Below are positions 5,961 through 7,166 of a stretch of 7,166 nt of DNA, in pieces. This DNA is from Sphaerochaeta sp. (GTDB lineage: Bacteria > Spirochaetota > Spirochaetia > Sphaerochaetales > Sphaerochaetaceae), in assembly GCA_023228445.1 (NCBI GenBank), contig JALOBD010000109.1, forward strand, positions 1 through 7,166. Reading direction: 5' to 3'. The number at the start of each line of letters is the position of its first letter. The stretch's first letter is position 1. Below the pieces are notes generated by a model. It was not told where the DNA came from. It saw only the letters and a list, made by a program, of their open reading frames with translations, and ran no database searches. Position numbers and translations under genes: made by a program.

Positions 5961-7098
5961 GTGTCGGCTCTCCGTTGAGAATCCCCTTCTGCCAGAGCTC
6001 GCCAAGGCTGTATTCCTCAAGCCACAGGGAGATGTTTTTCCTATCCAACCTGGTGAAGGACGATGATCCCTGATGGCGGTCGCAGATAATGATGTCCTCA
6101 GCACCGAAGCAGCTGACCAGTTCGGGCGACTGGGTAGCCATGATGACTTGGGTGTCGTGTGCCCGCCCTTCGATCAACTCGGAGAGGATGGAGATCGCAA
6201 ACGGGTGGAGGCCGAGCTCCGGCTCATCGATAATGATGGTGTCGCTCACCTTGGGTTGGAGCAATGCCACCGCGAGGCAGATGAACCTCAGCGTCCCGTC
6301 TGAAAGGGCCTGCGGTTGCATCGGGACATCGGTACCTTTCTGCCTCCACATCAGGCGCACCTTCTCCGCAGGTGTCGGTTCGAGAATGAAGTCATCAATG
6401 AACGGGGCGACCAGCCGGACGGCATTCAGAATCTCCCGATACGCCGAGGCAGACGCAGGGTTGTCTCTCAAAGAAAGCAGGAAGCTTGCGATGTTCGAAC
6501 CATCAGATCGCAGATATGCCGTGTCATTGGCATCCTGGTGGAGCTTCATCGCTGCGAGGCGCCCCGTGTCATGGAAGTGATACATCTGCCAATTCTTTAT
6601 GGATTCGTACACAAGAGATGCGGTGGAACAGCTGACGAAGAGTTCTCCCAAAAGACCGGGGGTGTAGCCATCGGGAGAGTGGAGGGTCTGCCATGTGTCG
6701 TCATGTGCCTCTTGGAGGTATTCGTCATCAATACGTAAGAGCCCCGCTTGGGTGGGCTTCAGTGAGAAACGATATCCATGTTTGCCGAAGTGCAACTCAA
6801 TCGTAATGCTTGTGGACTTCGGTAATCCTTTATAGATGAAGTCCGAAGCCGTGCCGAAATCGAGGACGTATTTCTTCAAGTCGACATCAGAAAGAGCGGG
6901 GATCGGGAGCTTTGCATAGGCGCGAATAAGCCTGAATAACTCAAGGAAGTTGCTCTTTCCCGATCCATTGGCTCCAATCAAGAGATTGATGTTGGTGAGG
7001 GGAAATGAATCGAGCAGTTGGATCGACCGAAATCCCCCCACTGAAATTTTGTCCAATCGCGCCACGTTGAAGACTCCTGTTGCATCAAAGCCTACCAT
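5953..7098 (-). CDS. ABC/AAA-type ATPase (AAA_21-like, COG4637-like)
   Basis: A 381-residue predicted soluble ATPase of the SMC/RecF-like ABC group, first gene of a two-gene unit with the DUF4276 gene. Motifs in order, numbered from the ATG: ISVGGFRSIQ (18-27) at the N-terminal strand, Walker A GANGSGKS (42-49), signature LSDGT (265-269), Walker B IIIDEPE (288-294) with D-loop region LGLHP (295-299), and ATQSPELV (321-328) in place of the usual switch-histidine segment, as is common in this family. The segment between Walker A and the signature is the insert that varies between systems and often carries specificity. All core ATPase motifs are intact. The start is ATG 7098; GTG 7107 is possible but would overlap the ribosome binding site. 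Similar ATPases pair with Toprim-like or RloB-like partners in defence modules; a phage-sensing role is inferred. A dead fragment of a close relative lies at 4410-4475. Confidence 0.88.
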   Translation of the reverse strand: MVGFDATGVFNVARLDKISVGGFRSIQLLDSFPLTNINLLIGANGSGKSNFLELFRLIRAYAKLPIPALSDVDLKKYVLDFGTASDFIYKGLPKSTSITIELHFGKHGYRFSLKPTQAGLLRIDDEYLQEAHDDTWQTLHSPDGYTPGLLGELFVSCSTASLVYESIKNWQMYHFHDTGRLAAMKLHQDANDTAYLRSDGSNIASFLLSLRDNPASASAYREILNAVRLVAPFIDDFILEPTPAEKVRLMWRQKGTDVPMQPQALSDGTLRFICLAVALLQPKVSDTIIIDEPELGLHPFAISILSELIEGRAHDTQVIMATQSPELVSCFGAEDIIICDRHQGSSSFTRLDRKNISLWLEEYSLGELWQKGILNGEPTHE

Positions 7099-7103
7099 AC
7101 TTG

Positions 7104-7111
7104 TCACCTCT
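7104..7111 (-). promoter_or_regulatory. Ribosome binding site that fixes the ATPase start at 7098
   Basis: On the minus strand AGAGGTGA ends a few bases before ATG 7098; the AGAGG core is 8 bases away, an ideal spacing. The alternative GTG start at 7107 falls inside this site. Upstream to the window edge (7112-7166) I see no convincing -35/-10 pair and no other gene. Confidence 0.6.
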
Positions 7112-7166
7112 CAACAATCCAAGGTGAAAGAGGGGGTGATTTGCTTCAATGAGAGATGATTCGGTC

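Noticed and set aside
5961..6104. Forty-eight-codon N-terminal extension of the DUF4276 protein
   Set aside because: It lies inside the ATPase gene in another frame. The family motif begins at the ATG at 5960, which has a ribosome binding site.
1..7166. CRISPR arrays, tRNA/rRNA genes, insertion sequences, integrase genes
   Set aside because: No regularly spaced repeats, no tRNA-like cloverleaf, no transposase or integrase motifs and no terminal inverted repeats were noticed in the window. This was by eye only.

Overview
The window looks like one end of a bacterial carbohydrate-use operon followed by a small, heavily rearranged accessory region. The operon half is GC-rich (around 60% in sampled stretches of the lyase gene). 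It carries a CUT1-type sugar ABC importer without its own ATPase subunit, plus a cytoplasmic polysaccharide-lyase-like enzyme. This arrangement is common in Sphaerochaeta-like spirochaetes and in some Gram-positive anaerobes. I lean weakly to a spirochaete, but there is no rRNA or other marker gene to settle it.

Positions 1-4403, plus strand: four tightly packed genes read in one direction. They are the 3' part of a family 1 solute-binding protein, two inner-membrane permeases with EAA loops, and a heparinase II/III-family protein of 666 residues. The junctions between the last three genes are 3-9 bases. The only larger gap, after the binding-protein gene, holds a perfect 16-bp hairpin. Together they would import an acidic or otherwise lyase-sensitive oligosaccharide and cleave it inside the cell. 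The substrate cannot be read from the sequence.

Positions 4404-5264: a scar-filled stretch around a complete RelB/RelE-type toxin-antitoxin pair with its own promoter-like sequence and a perfect palindrome as likely operator. Six bases after the lyase stop lies a 66-base remnant of a second copy of the ATPase gene found further right. It is about 90% identical where aligned and broken by a 13-base deletion. Beyond the toxin gene is a 69-base second copy of the 3' end of the lyase gene (61/69 identical, same stop codon). The toxin-antitoxin pair is therefore bracketed by direct repeats with a 728-base period.

Positions 5265-7098, minus strand: a two-gene module whose genes overlap by 8 bases. 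An ABC/AAA-type ATPase (AAA_21-like, 381 residues, intact Walker A, signature and Walker B) is followed by a DUF4276-family protein with a Toprim-like N-terminus (231 residues). By analogy with OLD-type and PARIS-type ATPase plus Toprim pairs it is a candidate anti-phage defence module, but this is inference. Its DUF4276 half is clearly richer in A+T than the ATPase half and the operon.

The main point of interest is the region from 4341 to 7098: a defence-like pair, a toxin-antitoxin pair, a dead fragment of a second defence ATPase and a duplicated gene end, all at the 3' edge of a metabolic operon. It reads as a repeatedly used insertion site for accessory genes.
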